Shown piece by piece: positions 14,230-28,785 of a stretch of DNA of 64,000 bases; positions within the stretch are counted from its first letter, which is position 1, and every line of letters starts with the position of its first letter. Under the pieces are notes generated by a model, which saw nothing but the letters and a program-made list of their open reading frames with translations, searched no databases and was not told where the DNA came from. Source of the DNA: Colletes latitarsis. Lineage: Eukaryota; Arthropoda; Insecta; Hymenoptera; Colletidae. Location: positions 11,594,001 through 11,658,000 of the forward strand of contig NC_135141.1 of NCBI RefSeq assembly GCF_051014445.1. Direction: 5' to 3'. The position numbers were made by a program, and so were the translations under genes.

Positions 14230-14850
14230 ACCAAGGATCTGGCTAACAAGTATGCGAAAGAGTCGATAGTGTGAGCCTAATGAAGGCAAATCCCAGACAT
14301 ATCCCAGACCCAACCGGTGTTATCCACTAAAATATACATCGAGACCAGGTTTAATTGACAGCTTCAGTGTGGTACCACATTACGACATGATCCAAACTAG
14401 AAATAGCCCAGGATCTGGCCAACAGGTATGCGAAAGATGCGATAGGATGAGCCAGATGATGGCAAATCCCAGACATAACCCTGACCTAACCGGTGTTATC
14501 CTCCAAAATATAGATCGAGTCCAGGTTTAGTGGACTGTTTCAGTGTGGTACCACATTTGTACGTGATCCAAACCAGAAATAGCTCAGGAACTGGCCAACG
14601 GGTATGCGAAAGATGCGAAAGTATGAGCCTGATGAGGGCAAATGCCAGACATAACCCAAACCAAACCGGTGTTATCCTCTAAAATATACATCGAAACCAG
14701 GCTTAATTGACTGTTTCAGTATGGTACGACATTACTACGTGATCCAAACTAGAAAAAGCCCAGGATCTGGCCAACAGGTATGCGAATGATGCGAAGGTAT
14801 GAGCCAGATGAGGACAAATCATAGACATAACCCAGACCCATCCAGTGTTA
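14230..14850 (+). repeat. Dispersed ~620-bp block, copy 1 (partner near 19,964)
   Basis: The agtcgatagtgtgagcc tag at 14261 recurs at 19995, an offset of 5,734 bp. The following gataggatgagcc unit, gagtccaggtttagtgg unit, cataacccaaaccaaacc unit and gtatggtacgacatt unit follow in the same order in both. The two copies separate near 14,850 and 20,584. The same first units also occur near 5,880, 26,607 and 27,663. Confidence 0.82.
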
Positions 14851-17437
14851 TCCTCTAAAATATAGATCGAAACCTGGTTTAATTGACAGCTTCAGTGTGG
14901 TACCACATTACGACGTGATCCAAACCAGAAAACCCTAGGATCTGGCCAACAGGTATGCGAAAGATGCGATAGTATGTGCCAGATGATGGCAAATCCCAGA
15001 CATAACCCTGACCGAACCTGTGCTATCCTCTAAAATATAAATCGAAACCAGGTTTAATTGACTGTTTCAGGGTTATCCAAACCAGAAAAAGCCCAGGATC
15101 TGGCCAACAGGTATGCGAAAGATGCGACAGTATGAGCCAGATGATTGCAAATCCCAGACATAACCCTGACCTAACCGGTGTTATCCTGTAATATATATAT
15201 CGAGACCAGGTTTAATTGACTGTTTCAGTGTGGTACCACATTACAGCGTGATCCAAACCAGAAATAGACCAGGATTTGGCCAACAGGTATGCGAAAGATG
15301 CGAAAGTATGAGCCAGATGAGGGCAAATGCCAGACATAATCCAGACCCAACCGGTGTTATCCTATAAAATATAGATCGAAACCAGGTTTAATTGACAGTT
15401 TCAGTGTGGTACCACATTACTACGTGATCCAAACCAGAAATAGCCCCGGATCTGGCCAACAGGTATGCGAAAGATGCGAAAGTATGAGCCTGATGAGGGC
15501 AAATGCCAGACATAACCCAGACCAAACCGGTATTATCCTCCAAAATATACATCGAAACCAGGCTTAATTGACTGTTTCAGTGTGGTACCACATTACTGCG
15601 TGATCCAAACCAGAAATAGCCCAGGATCTGGCCAACAGGTATGCGAAAGATGCGAAAGTATGAGCCTGATGAGGGCAAATGCCAGACATAACCCAGACCC
15701 AACCGGTGTTACCCTCTAAAATATAGATCAAAACCAGGTTTAATTGACTGTTTCAGAGTTATCCAAACCAGAAAAAGCCCAGGATCTGGCCAACAGGTAT
15801 GCGAAAGATGCGATAGTATGAGCCAGATGATTGCAAATCCCAGACATAACCCTGACCTAACCAGTGTTATCCTCTAATATATATATCGAGACCAGGTTTA
15901 ATTGACTGTTTCAGTATGGTACCACATTACAGCGTGATCCAAACCAGAAATAGCCCAGGATTTGGCCAACAGGTATGCGAAAGATGCGAAGGTATGAGCC
16001 AGATGAGGGCAAATGCCAGACATAATCCAGACCCGACCGGTGTTATCCAATAAAATATAGTTCGAAACCAGGTTTAATTGACAGTTTCAGTGTGGTACCA
16101 CATTACTACGTGATCCAAACCAGCGGAAAACCCAGGATCTGGCGAACAAGTTTGCGATAAATGCGAAAGTATGAGCCACATGTGGGCAAATCCCAGACAT
16201 AAGCCAGACCTAACTGGTGTTATGCTCTAAAATATTGACCCAATCCGAGTTGAATTGACTGTTTCAGTGTGGTATCACATTACTACGTGATCCAAACCAG
16301 AAAACCTCAGGATCTGGCCAACAGCTATGCTAAAGATGCGATAGTATGTGCCAGATGATGGCAAATCCCAGACATTACCCTGACCGAACCGGTGTTATCC
16401 TCTAAAATATAAATCGAAACCAGGTTTAATTGACTGTTTCAGTGTGGTACCACATTACTGCATGATCTAAACCAAAAAAAGCCCAGGATCTGGCCGACAG
16501 GTATGCGAAAGATACGATAGTATGAGTCAGATGATGGCAAATCCCAGACATAACCCTGACCTAACTGGTGTTATCCTCTAAAATATAGATCGAAACAAGG
16601 TTTAATTGACAGATTCAATGTGGTACCACATTACTACGTGATCCAAACCAGAAAGCCCCAGGATCTGGCCAACAGGTATGCGAAAGATGCGATAATATGA
16701 GCCAGATGATGGCAAATCTCAGACATAACCCAGACCCAACCGGCGTTATCCTCTAAAATATACATCGAGACCAGGTTTAATTGATTGTTTCAGTGTGGTA
16801 CCACATTACAACGTGATCCAAACTTGAAAAAGCCCAGGATCTAGCCAACAGGTATGCGAATGATGCGAAGGTATAAGCCAGATGAGGGCAAATCACAGAC
16901 ATAACCCAGACCTAACTAGTGTTATCCTCTAAAATATAAATCGAAACCAGGTTTAATTGACTGTTTCAGTGTGGTACCACATTACTGCGTGATCCAAACC
17001 AGAAAAAACCCAGGATCTGGCTAACAAGTATCCGAAAAATGCGATAGTATGAGCCTGATGAAGGCAAATCCCAGACATAAACCTGACCTAACCGGTGTTA
17101 TCCCCTAAAATATAGATCGAAACCTGGTTTAATAGGCAGCTTCAGTGTGGTACCACATTACGACGCGATCCAAACCAGAAAACCCCAGGATCTAGCCAAC
17201 AGGTATGCGAAAGATGCGAAAGAATGAGACAGATGAGGGCAAATGCCAGACATAACCCAGACCCATCCGGTGTTATCCTCTAAAATATACATCGAGACCA
17301 GGTTTAATTGTCTGTTTCAGGGTTATCCAATCCAGAAAAAGCCCAGTATCTGACCTACAGGTATGCGAAAGATGCGATAGTATGATCCAGATGATGGCAA
17401 ATCCCAGACATAACCCTGACCTAACCGGTGTTATCCC

Positions 17438-18141
17438 CTAAAATATGATTCGAGATCAGGTTTAATTGACAGTTTCAGTGTGGTACCACATCACAGCGTG
17501 ATCAAAACCAGAAATAGCCCAGGATCTTGCTAACAAGTATGCGAAAGATTCGGTAGTATGAGCCTGATGAGGGTAAATCCCAAAGATAACCCTGACCTAA
17601 CCGGTGTTATCCTCTAAAATATAAATCGAACCAGGTTTAATTGATAGTTTCAGTGTGGTACCACATTATTGCGTGATCCAAACCAGAAATAGCCCAGGAT
17701 CTGGCCAACAGGTATGCGAATGATGCGAAGGTATGAGCCAGATGAGGGCATATCACAGACATAACCCAGACCTAACCAGTGTTATCCTCTAAAATAAAGA
17801 TCCAATCCAGGTTTAGTGGACTGCTTCAGTGTAGTACCACATGTGTACGCGACCCAAACCAGAAAAAACCCAGGATCTGGCTAACAAGTATGCGAAAGAT
17901 GCGATAGTGTGAGCCTAATGAAGGCAAATCCCAGACATAACCCAGACCCAACCGGTGTTATCCTCTAAAATATACATCGGGACCAGGTTTAATTGACTGT
18001 TTCAGTGTGGTGCGACATTACTACGTGATCCAAACCAGAGGAAAATCTAGGATCTGGCGAACAAGTTTGCGATAAATGCGAAAGTATGAGCTAGATGAGG
18101 GCTAATCCCAGACAAAAGCCAGACCTGACCGGTGTTATCCT
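17438..18141 (+). repeat. Dispersed four-unit block, copy 1 (partner at 28,081)
   Basis: Unit starts are 17438, 17614, 17789 and 17965, with the next at 18142 (176, 175, 176, 177 bp). Tags are ctaaaatatgattcgagatc, attcggtagtatg, taaaataaagatccaatcc and gtgcgacatt with gaggaaaatctagg. The partner at 28081-28785 has lengths 176, 176, 176 and 177. The 1-bp difference is a missing a in the aaatcgaacc stretch near 17,620. Confidence 0.85.
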
Positions 18142-19963
18142 CTAAAATATTGATCCAATCCAAGTTTAATTGACTGTTTCAGTGTGGTATCACATTACTA
18201 CGTGATCCAAACTGGAAAAAGCCCAGGATCTGGCCAACGGGTATGCGAATGATGCGAAAGTATGAGCCAGATGAGGGCAAATCCCAGACATAACCCAGAC
18301 CTAACCGGTGTTATCCTCTAAAATATACATCGAGACCACGTTTAATTGACTGTCTCAGGGTTATCCAGATCAGAAAAAGCCCAGGATGTGGCCTACAGGT
18401 ATGCGAAAGATGCGATAGTATGAGCCTGATGATGGCAAATCCCAGACATAACCCGGACCTAACCGGTTTTATCCTCTAAAATATTAATCGAGACCAGGTT
18501 TAATTGACAGTTTCAGTGTGGTACCACATTACTACGTGATCCAAACCAGCGGAAAACCCAGGATCTGGCGAACAAGTTTGCGATAAATGCGAAAGTATGA
18601 GCCAGATGATGGCAAATCCCAGACATAACCCTGACCTAACCGGTGTTATCCTCTAAAATATAGATCGAAACCAGGTTTAATTGACAGTTTCAATGTGGTA
18701 CCACATTACTACGTGATCCAAACTTGAAAAAGCCCAGGATCTGGCCAACAGGTATGCGAATGATGCGAAGGTATATGCCAGATGAGGGCAAATCACAGAC
18801 ATAACCCAGACCTAACTAGTGTTATCCTCTAAAATATAAATCGAAACCAGGTTTAATTGACTGTTTCAGTGTGGTACCACATTACTGCGTGATCCAAACC
18901 AGAAAAAACCCAGGATCTGGCTAACAAGTATGCGAAAAATGCGATAGTATGAGCCTGATGAAGGCAAATCCCAGACATAGACCTGACCTAACTAGTGTTA
19001 TCCTCTAAAATATAAATCGAAACCAGGTTTAATTGACTGTTTCAGTGTGGTACCACATTACTGCGTGATCCAAACCAGAAAAAACCCAGGATCTGGCTAA
19101 CAAGTATGCGAAAAATGCGATAGTATGAGCCTGATGAAGGCAAATCCCAGACATAGACCTGACCTAACCGGTGTTATCCTCTAAAATATAAATCGAAACC
19201 AGGTTTAATTGACAGTTTCAGTGTGGTACCACATTACAGCGTGTTCCAAACCAGAAAAAGCCCAGGATCTGGCCAACAGGTATGCGAAAGATGCGATAGT
19301 ATGAGCCAGATGATGGCAAATCCCAGACATAACCCTGACCGAACAGGTGTTATCCTCTAAAATATAAATCGAAACCAGGTATAATCGACTGTCTCAGTGT
19401 GGTACCACATTACTGCGTGATCCAAACCAGAAAAAGCCCAGGATCTGGCCAACAGGTATGCGAATGATGCGATAGTATGAGTCAGATGATTTCAAATCAC
19501 AGACATAACCCAGACCTAACCGGTGTTATCCTCTAAAATATAGATCGGAACCAGGTTTAATTGACAGTTTCAGTGTGGTACCACGTTACTAAGTGATTCA
19601 AACCAGAGGAAAACCCAGGATCTGGCGAACAAGTTTGCGATAAATGCGAAAGTATGAGCCAGATGTGGGCAAATCCCAGACATAAGCCAGACCTAACTGG
19701 TGTTATGCTCTAAAATATTGATCCAATCCAAGTTTAATTGACTGTTTCAGTGCGGTATCACATTACTACGTGATCCAAACCAGAAAACCTCAGGATCTGG
19801 CCAACAGGTATGCTAAAGATGCGATAGTATGTGCCAGATGATGGCATATCCCAGACATAACCCTGACCAAACCGGTGTTATCCTCTAAAATATAAATCGA
19901 AACCAGGTTTAATTGACTGTTTCAGTGTGGTACCACATTACTGCGTGATCCAAACCAGAAAAA

Positions 19964-20584
19964 ACCCAGGATCTGGCTAACAAGTATGCGAAAGAGTCGA
20001 TAGTGTGAGCCTAATGAAGGCAAATCCCAGACATATCCCAGACCCAACCGGTGTTATCCTCTAAAATATACATCGAGACCAGGTTTAATTGACAGCTTCA
20101 GTGTGGTACCACATTACGACGTGATCCAAACTAGAAATAGCCCAGGATCTGGCCAACAGGTATGCGAAAGATGCGATAGGATGAGCCAGATGATGGCAAA
20201 TCCCAGACATAACCCTGACCTAACCGGTGTTATCCTCCAAAATATAGATCGAGTCCAGGTTTAGTGGACTGTTTCAGTGTGGTACCACATTTGTACGTGA
20301 TCCAAACCAGAAATAGCTCAGGAACTGGCCAACGGGTATGCGAAAGATGCGAAAGTATGAGCCTGATGAGGGCAAATGCCAGACATAACCCAAACCAAAC
20401 CGGTGTTATCCTCTAAAATATACATCGAAACCAGGCTTAATTGACTGTTTCAGTATGGTACGACATTACTACGTGATCCAAACCAGAAAAAGCCCAGGAT
20501 CTGGCCAACAGGTATGCGAATGATGCGAAGGTATGAGCCAGATGAGGACAAATCACAGACATAACCCAGACCTATCCAGTGTTA
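19964..20584 (+). repeat. Dispersed ~620-bp block, copy 2 (partner near 14,230)
   Basis: This matches the block at 14,230 unit for unit. Beyond 20,584 it continues with ctaaggtataggtcaaatcc, which the other copy lacks. Intervening sequence is a different arrangement of units, so this is a non-adjacent duplication or a conversion tract. Confidence 0.8.
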
Positions 20585-22311
20585 TCCTCTAAGGTATAGG
20601 TCAAATCCAGGTTTAGTGGACTGTTTCAGTGTGGTACCACATTACTACGTGATCCAAACCAGAAAAAACCAAGGATCTTGCTAACAAGTATGCGAAAGAT
20701 TCGGTAGTATGAGCCTGATGAGGGCAAATCCCAGACATAACCCTGACCGAACCGGTGTTATCCTCTAAAATATACATCGAAACCAGGTTTAATTGATAGT
20801 TTCAGTGTGGTACCACATTACTGCGTGATCCAAACCAGAGGAAAATCCAGGATCTGGCGAACAAGTTTGCGATAATTGCGAAGGTATGAGGCAGATGAGG
20901 GCAAATCCCAGACATAAGCCAGACCTAACCGGTGTTATCCTCTAAAATACTGATCCAATCCACGTTTAATTGACTGTTTCAGTGTGGTATCACATTACTA
21001 CCTGATCCAAACTAGAAAAAGCCCAGGATCTGGCCAACAGGTATGCGAAAGATGCGAAAGTATGAGCCTGATGAGGGCAAATGCCAGACATAACCCAGAC
21101 CAAACCGGTGTTATCCTCTAAAATATAGATCGAAACCTGGTTTAATTGACAGCTTCAGTGTGGTACCACATTACGACGTGATCCAAACCAGAAAACCCCA
21201 GGATCTGGCCAACAGGTATGCGAAAGATGCGACAGTATGTGCCAGATGATGGCAAATCCCAGACATAACCCTGACCGAACCTGTGTTATCCTCTAAAATA
21301 TAAATCGAAACCAGGTTTAATTGATAGTTTCAGTGTGGTACCACATTACTGCGTGATCCAAACCAGAAATAGCCCAGGATCGGGCCAACCGGTATACGAA
21401 AGATGCCAAAGTATGAGCCAGATGAGGGTAAATGCCAGACATAAGCCGGACCCAACCGGTGTTACGCTCTAAAATATTGATTCAATCCAAGTTTAATTGA
21501 CCGTTCCTGTGTGGTACCACATTACTACGCGATCCAAACCAGAAATAGCCCCGGATCTGGCCAACAGGTATGCGAAAGATGCGAAAGTATGAGCCAGATG
21601 AGGGCAAATGCCAGACATAACCCAGACCCAACCGGTGTTATCCTCTAAAATATACATCGAGACCAGGTTTAATTGACTGTTTCAGGGTTATCCAGACCAG
21701 AAAACGCCCAGGATCTGGCCTACAGGTATACGAAAATGCGATAGTATGAGCCAGATGATGGCAAATCCCAGACATAATCCAGACCCAACCGGTGTTATCC
21801 TCTAAAATATAGATCGAAACCAGGCTTAATTGACTGTTTCAGTGTTGTACTACATTACTGCGTGATCCAAACCAGAAGTAGCCCAGGATCTGGCCAACAG
21901 GTATGCGAAAGATGCGAAAGTATGAGCCTGATGAGGGCAAATGCCAGACATAACCCAGACCAAACCGGTATTATCCTCCAAAATATACATCGAAACCAGG
22001 CTTAATTGACTGTTTCAGTGTGGTACCACATTACTGCGTGATCCAAACCAGAAATAGCCCAGGATCTGGCCAACAGGTATGCGAAAGATGCGAAAGTATG
22101 AGCCTGATGAGGGCAAATGCCAGACATAACACAGACCCAACCGGTGTTACCCTCTAAAATATACATCAAAACCAGGTTTAATTGACTGTTTCAGGGTTAT
22201 CCAAACCAGAAAAAGCCCAGGATCTGGCCAACAGGTATGCGAAAGATGCGATAGTATGAGCCAGATGATTGCAAATCCCAGACATAACCCTGACCTAACC
22301 GGTGTTATCCT

Positions 22312-23349
22312 CTAATATATATATCGAGACCAGGTTTAATTGACTGTTTCAGTGTGGTGCCACATTACAGCGTGATCCAAACCAGAGATAGCCCAGGATT
22401 TGGCCAACAGGTATGCGAAAGATGCGAAAGTATGAGCCAGATGAGGGCAAATGCCAGACATAATCCAGACCCGACCGGTGTTATCCTATAAAATATAGAT
22501 CGAAACCAGGTTTAATTGACAGTTTCAGTGTGGTACCACATTACTACGTGCTCCAAACCAGCGGAAAACCCAGGATCTGGCGAACAAGTTTGCGATAAAT
22601 GCGAAAGTATGAGCCACATGTGGGCAAATCCCAGACATAAGCCAGACCTAACTGGTGTTATGCTCTAAAATATTGATCCAATCCGACTTGAATTGACTGT
22701 TTCAGTGTGGTATCACATTACTACGTGATCCAAACCAGAAAACCTCAGGATCTGGCCAACAGCTATGCTAAAGATGCGAAAGTATGAGCCTGATGAGGGC
22801 AAATGCCAGACATAACCCAGACCAAACCGGTATTATCCTCCAAAATATACATCGAAACCAGGCTTAATTGACTGTTTCAGTGTGGTACCACATTACTGCG
22901 TGATCCAAACCAGAAATAGCCCAGGATCTGGCCAACAGGTATGCGAAAGATGCGAAAGTATGAGCCTGATGAGGGCAAATGCCAGACAAAACCCAGACCA
23001 AACCGGTATTATCCTCCATAATATACATCGAAACCAGGCTTAATTGACTGTTTCAGTGTGGTACCACATTACTGCGTGATCCAAACCAGAAATAGCCCAG
23101 GATCTGGCCAACAGGTATGCGAAAGATGCGAAAGTATGAGCCTGATGAGGGCAAATGCCAGACATAACCCAGACCCAACCGGTGTTACCCTCTAAAATAT
23201 ACATCAAAACCAGGTTTAATTGACTGTTTCAGGGTTATCCAAACCAGAAAAAGCCCAGGATCTGGCCAACAGGTATGCGAAAGATGCGATAGTATGAGCC
23301 AGATGATTGCAAATCCCAGACATAACCCTGACCTAACCGGTGTTATCCT
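22312..23349 (+). repeat. Six-unit HOR, complete copy (1,038 bp)
   Basis: This block matches the one at 7862 in unit order and total length, 14,450 bp away. It is preceded by part of another copy (about 21,800-22,311) and followed by three units of a further copy (23350 to about 23,830). Related partial blocks sit at about 11,205-12,218, at 15,188-15,873 (four units, 686 bp) and at 15,874-16,340. Confidence 0.88.
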
Positions 23350-26300
23350 CTAATATATATATCGAGACCAGGTTTAGTTGACTGTTTCAGTGTGGTACCA
23401 CATTACAGCGTGATCCAAACCAGAAATAGACCAGGATTTGGCCAACAGGTATGCGAAAGATGCGAAAGTATGAGCCAGATGAGGGCAAATGCCAGACATA
23501 ATCCAGACCCAACCGGTGTTATCCTATAAAATATAGATCGAAACCAGGTTTAATTGACAGTTTCAGTGTGGTACCACATTACTACGTGATCCAAACCAGC
23601 GGAAAACCCAGGATCTGGCGAACAAGTTTGCGATAAATGCGAAAGTATGAGCCACATGTGGGCAAATCCCAGACATAAGCCAGACCTAACTGGTGTTATG
23701 CTCTAAAATATTGACCCAATCCGAGTTGAATTGACTGTTTCAGTGTGGTATCACATTACTACGTGATCCAAACCAGAAAACCTCAGGATCTGGCCAACAG
23801 CTATGCTAAAGATGCGATAGTATGTGCCAGATGATGGCAAATCCCAGACATAACCCTGACCCAACCGGCGTTATCCTCTAAAATATACATCGAGACCAGG
23901 TTTAATTGATTGTTTCAGTGTGGTACCACATTACAACGTGATCTAAACTAGAAAAAGCCCAGGATCTAGCCAACAGGTATGCGAATGATGCGAAGGTATA
24001 AGCCAGATGAGGGCAAATCACAGACATAACCCAGACCTAACTAGTGTTATCCTCTAAAATATAAATCGAAACCAGGTTTAATTGACTGTTTCAGTGTGGT
24101 ACCACATTACTGCGTGATCCAAACCAGAAAAAACCCAGGATCTGGCTAACAAGTATGCGAAAAATGCGATAGTATGAGCCTGATGAAGGCAAATCCCACA
24201 CATAAACCTGACCTAACCGGTGTTATCCCCTAAAATATAGATCGAAACCTGGTTTAATTGGCAGCTTCAGTGTGGTACCACATTACGACGCGATCCAAAC
24301 CAGAAAACCCCAGGATCTGGCCAACAGGTATGCGAAAGATGCGATAGTATGAGTCAGATGATGGCAAATCCCAGACGTAACCCTGACCTAACCGGTGTTA
24401 TCCTCTAAAATATAAATCGAAACCAGGTTTAATTGACTGTTTCAGTGTGGTACCACATTGCTGCGTGATCTAAACCAGAAAAAGCCCAGGATCTGGCCGA
24501 CAGGTATGCGAAAGATGCGATAGTATGAGCCAGATGATGGCAAATCCCAGACATAACCCTGACCTAACCGGTGTTATCCTCTAAAATATAGATCGAAACC
24601 GGGTTTAATTGACAGTTTCAATGTGGTACCACATTACTACGTGATCCAAACTAGAAAAAGCCCAGGATCTGGCCAACGGGTATGCGAATGATGCGAAGGT
24701 ATATGCCAGATGAGGGCAAATCACAGACATAACCCAGACCTAACTAGTGATGTCCTCTAAAATATAAATCGAAACCAGGTTTAATTGACTGCTTCAGTGT
24801 GGTACCACATTACTGCGTGATCCAAACCAGAAAAAACCCAGGATCTGGCTAACAAGTATGCGAAAAATGCGATAGTATGAGCCTGATGAAGGCAAATCCC
24901 AGACATAGACCTGACCTAACCGGTGTTATCCCCTAAAATATAGATCGAAACCTGGTTTAATTGGCAGCTTCAGTGTGGTACCACATTACGACGCGATCCA
25001 AACCAGAAAACCCCAGGATCTAGCCAACAGGTATGCGAAAGATGCGATAGCATGAGCAAGATGATGGCAAATCCCAGACATAACCCTGACCGAACCGGTG
25101 TTATCCTTTAAAATATAAATCGAAACCACGTTTAATTGATTGTTTCAGTGTGGTACCACATTACTACGTGATCCAAACTTGAAAAAGCCAGGATCTGGCC
25201 AACAGGTATGCGAATGATGCGAAGGTATAAGCCAGATGAGGGCAAATCACAGACATAACCCAGACCTAACTAGTGTTATCCTCTAAAATATAAATCGAAA
25301 CCAGGTTTAATTGACAGTTTCAGTGTGGTACCACATTACTGCGTGTTCCAAACCAGAAAAAGCCCAGGATCTGGCCAACAGGTATGCGAAAGATGCGATA
25401 GTATGAGCATGATGATGGCAAATCCCAGACATAACCCTGACGGAACAGGTGTTATCCTCTAAAATATAAATCGAAACCAGGTTTAATTGACTGTTTCAGT
25501 GTGGTACCACATTACTGCGTGATCCAAACCAGAAAAAGCCCAGGATCTGGCCAACAGGTATGCGAATGATGCGATAATATGAGCCAGATGATGGCAAATC
25601 ACAGACATAACCCAGACCTAACCGGTGTTATCCTCTAAAATATAGATCGAAACCAGGTTTAATTGACAGTTTCAGTGTGGTACCACATTACTAAGTGATT
25701 CAAACCAGAGGAAAACCCAGGATCTGGCGAACAAGTTTGCGATAAATGCGAAAGTATGAGCCAGATGTGGGCAAATCCCAGACATAAGCCAGACCTAACT
25801 GGTGTTATGCTCTAAAATATTGATCCAATCCAAGTTTAATTGACTGTTTCAGTGTGGTATCACATTACTACGTGATCCAAACCAGAAAACCTCAGGATCT
25901 GGCCAACAGGTATGCTGAAGATGCGAGAGAATGAGCCAGATGAGGGCAAATGCCAGACATAACCCAGACCCATCCGGTGTTATCCTCTAAAATATACATC
26001 GAGACCAGGTTTAATTGTCTGTTTCAGGGTTATCCAATCCAGAAAAAGCCCAGTATCTGGCCTACAGGTTTGCGAAAGATGCGATAGTATGATCCAGATG
26101 ATGGCAAATCCCAGACAGAACCCTGACCTAACCGGTGTTATCCTCTAAAATATAAATCGAAACCAGGTTTAATTGACTGTTTCAGTGTGGTACCACATTA
26201 CTGCGTGATCCAAACCAGAAGAAGCCCAGGATCTGGCCAACAGGTTTGCGAAAGATGCGATAGTATGAGCCAGATGATGGCAAATCCCAGACATAACCCT

Positions 26301-26394
26301 GACCTAACCGATGTTATCCTCTAAAATATAATTCGAGACCAGGTTTAATTGACTGTTTCAGTGTGGTACCACATCACAGCGTGATCCAAACCAG

Positions 26395-28066
26395 AAATAG
26401 CCCAAGATCTGGCCAACAGGTATGCGACTGATGCGAAGGTATGAGCCAGATGAGGGCATATCACAGACATAACCCAAACCTAACCAGTGTTATGCTCTAA
26501 AATATAGATCGAATCCAGGTTTAGTGGACTGCTTCAGTGTGGTACCACATTTGTACGTGATCCAAACCAGAAAAAACCAAGGATCTGGCTAACAAGTTTG
26601 CGAAAGAGTCGATAGTGTGAGCCTAATGAAGGCAAATCCCAGACATATCCCAGACCCAACCGGTGTTATCCTCTAAAATATACATCGAGACCAGGTTTAA
26701 TTGACAGCTTCAGTGTGGTACCACATTACGAAGTGATCCAAACTAGAAATAGCCCAGGATCTGGCCAACAGGTATGCGAAAGATGCGATAGGATGAGCCA
26801 GATGATGGCAAATCCCAGACATAACCCTGACCTAACCGGTGTTATCCTCCAAAATATAGATCGAGTCCAGGTTTAGTGGACTGTTTCAGTGTGGTACCAC
26901 ATTTGTACGTGATCCAAACCAGATAAAACCCAGGATTAGGCGAACAAGTTTGCGATAAATGCGAAAGTAGGAGTCAGATAAGGGCAAGTCCCAGACATAA
27001 GCCAGACCTAACCGGTGTTATCCTCTAAAATATTGATCCAATCCAAGTATAATTGACTGTTTCATTGTGGTACCACATTACTACGTGATCCAAACCAGTA
27101 AAAGCCCAGGATCTGGCCAACTGGTATGCGAAAGATGCGATAGTATGAGCCAGATGATGGCAAATCACAGACATAACCCTGACCTAACCGGTGTTATCCT
27201 CTAAAATATAATTCGAGACCAGGTTTAATTGACTGTTTCAGTGTGGTACCACATCACAGCGTGATCCAAACCAGAAATAGCCCAGGATCTGGCCAACAGG
27301 TATGTGAAAGATGCGAATGAATGAGCCAGATGAGGGCAAATGCCAGACATAACCCAGACCCAACCGGTGTTATCCTCTAAAATATACATCGAGACCAGGT
27401 TTAATTGACAGCTTCAGTGTGGTACCACATTACGACATGATCCAAACTAGAAATAGCCCAGGATCTGGCCAACAGGTATGCGACAGATGCGAAGGTATGA
27501 GCCAGATGAGGGCATATCACAGACATAACCCAGACCTAACCAGTGTTATGCTCTAAAATATAGATCGAATCCAGGTTTAGTGGACTGCTTCAGTGTGGTA
27601 CCACATTTGTACGTGATCCAAACCAGAAAAAACCAAGGATCTGGCTAACAAGTTTGCGAAAGAGTCGATAGTGTGAGCCTAATGAAGGCAAATCCCAGAC
27701 ATATCCCAGACCCAACCGGTGTTATCCTCTAAAATATACATCGAGACAAGGTTTAATTGACAGCTTCAGTGTGGTACCACATTACGACGTGATCCAAACT
27801 AGAAATAGCCCAGGATCTGGCCAACAGGTATGCGAAAGATGCGATAGGATGAGCCAGATGATGGCAAATCCCAGACATAACCCTGACCTAACCGGTGTTA
27901 TCCTCCAAAATATAGATCGAGTCCAGGTTTAGTGGACTGTTTCAGTGTGGTACCACATTTGTACGTGATCCAAACCAGATAAAACCCAGGATTAGGCGAA
28001 CAAGTTTGCGATAAATGAGAAAGTCGGAGTCAGATAAGGGCAAGTCCCAGACATAAGCCAGACATA
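26395..28066 (+). repeat. 1,056-bp-period duplication (six full units)
   Basis: The agtcgatagtgtg tag occurs at 26607 and 27663, exactly 1,056 bp apart. Both copies run through the gcatatcacag unit, the agtcga unit, a gataggatgagcc unit and a gagtccagg unit with the unusual ggattaggcgaac and agataagggcaagtcc. They start to match near 26,395 and 27,451 and part near 27,010 and 28,066. No short unit is included in the repeated part. Confidence 0.83.
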
Positions 28067-28080
28067 ACCGGTGTTATCCC

Positions 28081-28785
28081 CTAAAATATGATTCGAGATC
28101 AGGTTTAATTGACCGTTTCAGTGTGGTACCACATCACAGCGTGATCAAAACCAGAAATAGCCCAGGATCTTGCTAACAAGTATGCGAAAGATTCGGTAGT
28201 ATGAGCCTGATGAGGGCAAATCCCAAAGATAACCCTGACCTAACCGGTGTTATCCTCTAAAATATAAATCGAAACAAGGTTTAATTGATAGTTTCAGTGT
28301 GGTACCACATTACTGCTTGATCCAAACCAGAAATAGCCCAGGATCTGGCCAACAGGTATGCGAATGATGCGAAGGTATGAGCCAGATGAGGGCATATCAC
28401 AGACATAACCCAGACCTAGCCAGTGTTATCCTCTAAAATAAAGATCCAATCCAGGTTTAGTGGACAGCTTCTGTGTAGTACCACATGTGTACGTGATCCA
28501 AACCAGAAAAAACCCAGGATTTGGCTAACAAGTATGCGAAAGATGCGATAGTGTGAGCCTAATGAAGGCAAATCCCAGACATAACCCAGACCCAACCGGT
28601 GTTATCCTCTAAAATATACATCGGGACCAGGTTTAATTGACTGTTTCAGTGTGGTGCGACATTACTACGTGATCCAAACCAGAGGAAAATCTAGGATCTG
28701 GCGAACAAGTTTGCGATAAATGCGAAAGTATGAGCTAGATGAGGGCTAATCCCAGACAAAAGCCAGACCTGACCGGTGTTATCCT
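28081..28785 (+). repeat. Dispersed four-unit block, copy 2 (partner at 17,438)
   Basis: This has the same four tagged units in the same order as 17438-18141, about 10.64 kb away. It ends just before the left/middle domain boundary, and the unit that follows (acatcgagaccacg with an aaggttatcc junction) resembles the one after another copy at about 18,325. It therefore shows that left-domain material reaches the boundary. Confidence 0.84.
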
